Shown here: positions 42,587-43,621 of the stretch, in pieces
How the letters are laid out: each line of letters begins with the position of its first letter
How positions within the stretch are numbered: the first letter of the stretch is position 1
Assembly: GCF_001304695.1 (NCBI RefSeq)
Contig: NZ_JFAQ01000098.1
Coordinates: forward strand, 1 to 43,621
Origin: Xanthomonas axonopodis
GTDB taxonomy: Bacteria; Pseudomonadota; Gammaproteobacteria; Xanthomonadales; Xanthomonadaceae
Length of the DNA stretch: 43,621 nucleotides
Direction: 5' to 3'
The notes under the pieces: model-generated
Seen by the model: only the letters and a program-made list of their open reading frames with translations
Told to the model about the DNA's origin: nothing
Database searches by the model: none
Translations under genes and position numbers: made by a program

Positions 42587-43472
42587 ACTCAAGCCGGGCA
42601 ACGCCGCACGCGTCTACTGGCACCATGCCGCACACGCCGGCAGGCCGCTGGTGGTGCTGTACCTGCACGGCTTCAGCGCCAGCCCCGGCGAAGCGGGCGC
42701 GCTACCCGAACAGATGGCCGATGCGCTGGCCGCCAACGGCTACGTGCATCGCTGGCCCGGGCACGGACTTGCCGCCGCCGATGCGATGCAGGGGCTCACG
42801 CTGGCAGTGTTGCAGTCCTCGGCGCTGGAGGCACTGGCCCAGGCGCAACGCATTGGCCAGCGGGTTGCGATTGTCGGCTCGTCGATGGGCGCCACACTGG
42901 GCTTGTGGCTGGCCGCGCAGCGCCCGGACGCGGTGGCCGGCGTGGTCGCTTGGTCGCCCGGCATTCGGGCCGCCGATCCGGCATCGCTCGAGCAGGTCTG
43001 CGCCACGCAGGCGCCGTTGATCGACCCGCGCACGCGCACGCCTGCCGCGCGCGCGTTCTGGTCGGAGACGATCCATCCGGATGGATTTCGCGCCTTGCAT
43101 GACCTGTTCGAGCGCATCGCCGCCGACCCGCCGTGGCCGCGCGTGCACTGCCCGGTGTTTCTGGGCTATTACCGCGCTGCCGATGGCCGCGAAGACGGCA
43201 TCGCCTCGGTGCCGGCGATGCTGCAGATGTTTGCAGCGCTGGGCACTTCACCGGCACACAAGCAGGCGCTGGCCTTCGACACCGGCGCGCATGCGATCGG
43301 GTCGACGCACAAGACGCCGTTGGCCGGCGCCGTTGCGCAGGCGTCCATCGCGTTCTTGCAGGCACAGCTTCATGCTGTGCCGCATGGCGGGGATGGGGGA
43401 GCGCGGCGGGTCTGCGCGTGGGGTGGAAGAACCCTGCCGCCTTGCTGGCAGCGTCGTGATGTTGCCCGCTAG
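42573..43472 (+). CDS. Alpha/beta hydrolase
   Basis: 299 residues from ATG 42573, overlapping the kinase gene by 14 bases, so co-expressed. The fold marks are LVVLYLHGFSASPGEAG (oxyanion region), nucleophile elbow GSSMG (VAIVGSSMGATLGLWLAAQ), and a late His in AFDTGAHAIG. It resembles small esterases/lipases of the Est30 or monoacylglycerol lipase type. The C-terminal ~20 residues (CAWGGRTLPPCWQRRDVAR) look unconserved, as if the stop had moved. Its place beside an RpfC-like kinase raises the idea of signal turnover (inference). The substrate cannot be read. Confidence 0.82.
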   Translation: MHAPELKPGNAARVYWHHAAHAGRPLVVLYLHGFSASPGEAGALPEQMADALAANGYVHRWPGHGLAAADAMQGLTLAVLQSSALEALAQAQRIGQRVAIVGSSMGATLGLWLAAQRPDAVAGVVAWSPGIRAADPASLEQVCATQAPLIDPRTRTPAARAFWSETIHPDGFRALHDLFERIAADPPWPRVHCPVFLGYYRAADGREDGIASVPAMLQMFAALGTSPAHKQALAFDTGAHAIGSTHKTPLAGAVAQASIAFLQAQLHAVPHGGDGGARRVCAWGGRTLPPCWQRRDVAR

Positions 43473-43507
43473 CGCCCGCTGCTGCCCGCAACCTGTCGCG
43501 CGGCTTG

Positions 43508-43621
43508 CTACTTAGAGTGGCTAACAAAACGTAGCGAGCGGTCGTCAGGTGGGCGTGGACGGCGCACAGGAACCGGAGTGTACGAGGGGTACATGAGGAT
43601 TCCGAGCACCGGCCGCGCCCG
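43508..43621. repeat. Possible dispersed repeat / MITE-like element, cut by the window edge
   Basis: From GAGTGGCTAACAAAACGTAG on, the sequence has no frame or promoter and looks like the outer arm of a Xanthomonas repeat that I recall ending in the inverted form (CTACGTTTTGTTAGCC). Only one arm is within the window, so this is recognition from memory, not proven here. Confidence 0.35.

Overview
The window is chromosomal DNA from a Xanthomonas, most likely of the X. citri / X. euvesicatoria / X. oryzae group. The evidence is the gene content (a VirD4-type T4SS effector with an XVIPCD tail, a XopAK-like type III effector, a lipoyl-fused dihydrolipoyl dehydrogenase, a secreted AroQ chorismate mutase), the high GC, and the GGGATT heptad arrays between genes. 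The species cannot be fixed from the sequence alone.

Layout. 1-205: edge of an IS3-family element. 294-2189: a secreted antibacterial effector (transglycosylase-like, NlpC/P60, peptidoglycan-binding and XVIPCD parts), broken by two single-A indels that cancel. 2322-4168: two uncharacterised minus-strand genes. 4493-6322: glmS. 6346-14534: a complete candidate sigma-54 circuit, made of an array of TGTCCG half-sites, a GG-N10-GC promoter, a membrane fusion protein, an ABC ATPase, two FtsX-type permeases, a small PDZ-like lipoprotein, an NtrC-type response regulator and an NtrY-like histidine kinase. 14641-17622: glmU, a GtrA-like membrane protein and a secreted chorismate mutase. 17854-25294: the full F-ATPase operon atpIBEFHAGDC (minus strand), with GGGATT repeat elements at its three last junctions. 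25817-31319: an outer membrane barrel protein and the aceF / secreted protein / lpdA group. 31562-34682: a DUF2884 protein, a broken deoxyinosine glycosylase, OmpW and a membrane protein. 35044-35946: XopAK. 35981-38626: the methionine importer metNIQ. 38760-39656: an EamA transporter. 39764-43472: yajQ, a stand-alone HPt protein, an RpfC-like hybrid kinase and an alpha/beta hydrolase. The right edge looks like the start of a dispersed repeat.

How the genes fit together. glmS and glmU, though not adjacent, make and activate glucosamine for the cell wall. The exporter operon probably responds to an envelope signal sensed by its own kinase and feeds back on its own promoter. The yajQ end combines a cyclic-di-GMP effector with a split phosphorelay.

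A caution applies throughout. At least six genes (effector, PDZ lipoprotein, response regulator, glycosylase, yajQ, RpfC-like kinase) carry frame breaks. Most are one-base events at short base runs and several are paired so that the frame recovers. Unpolished sequence explains many of them better than gene decay does. The response regulator and glycosylase breaks could be real small deletions.
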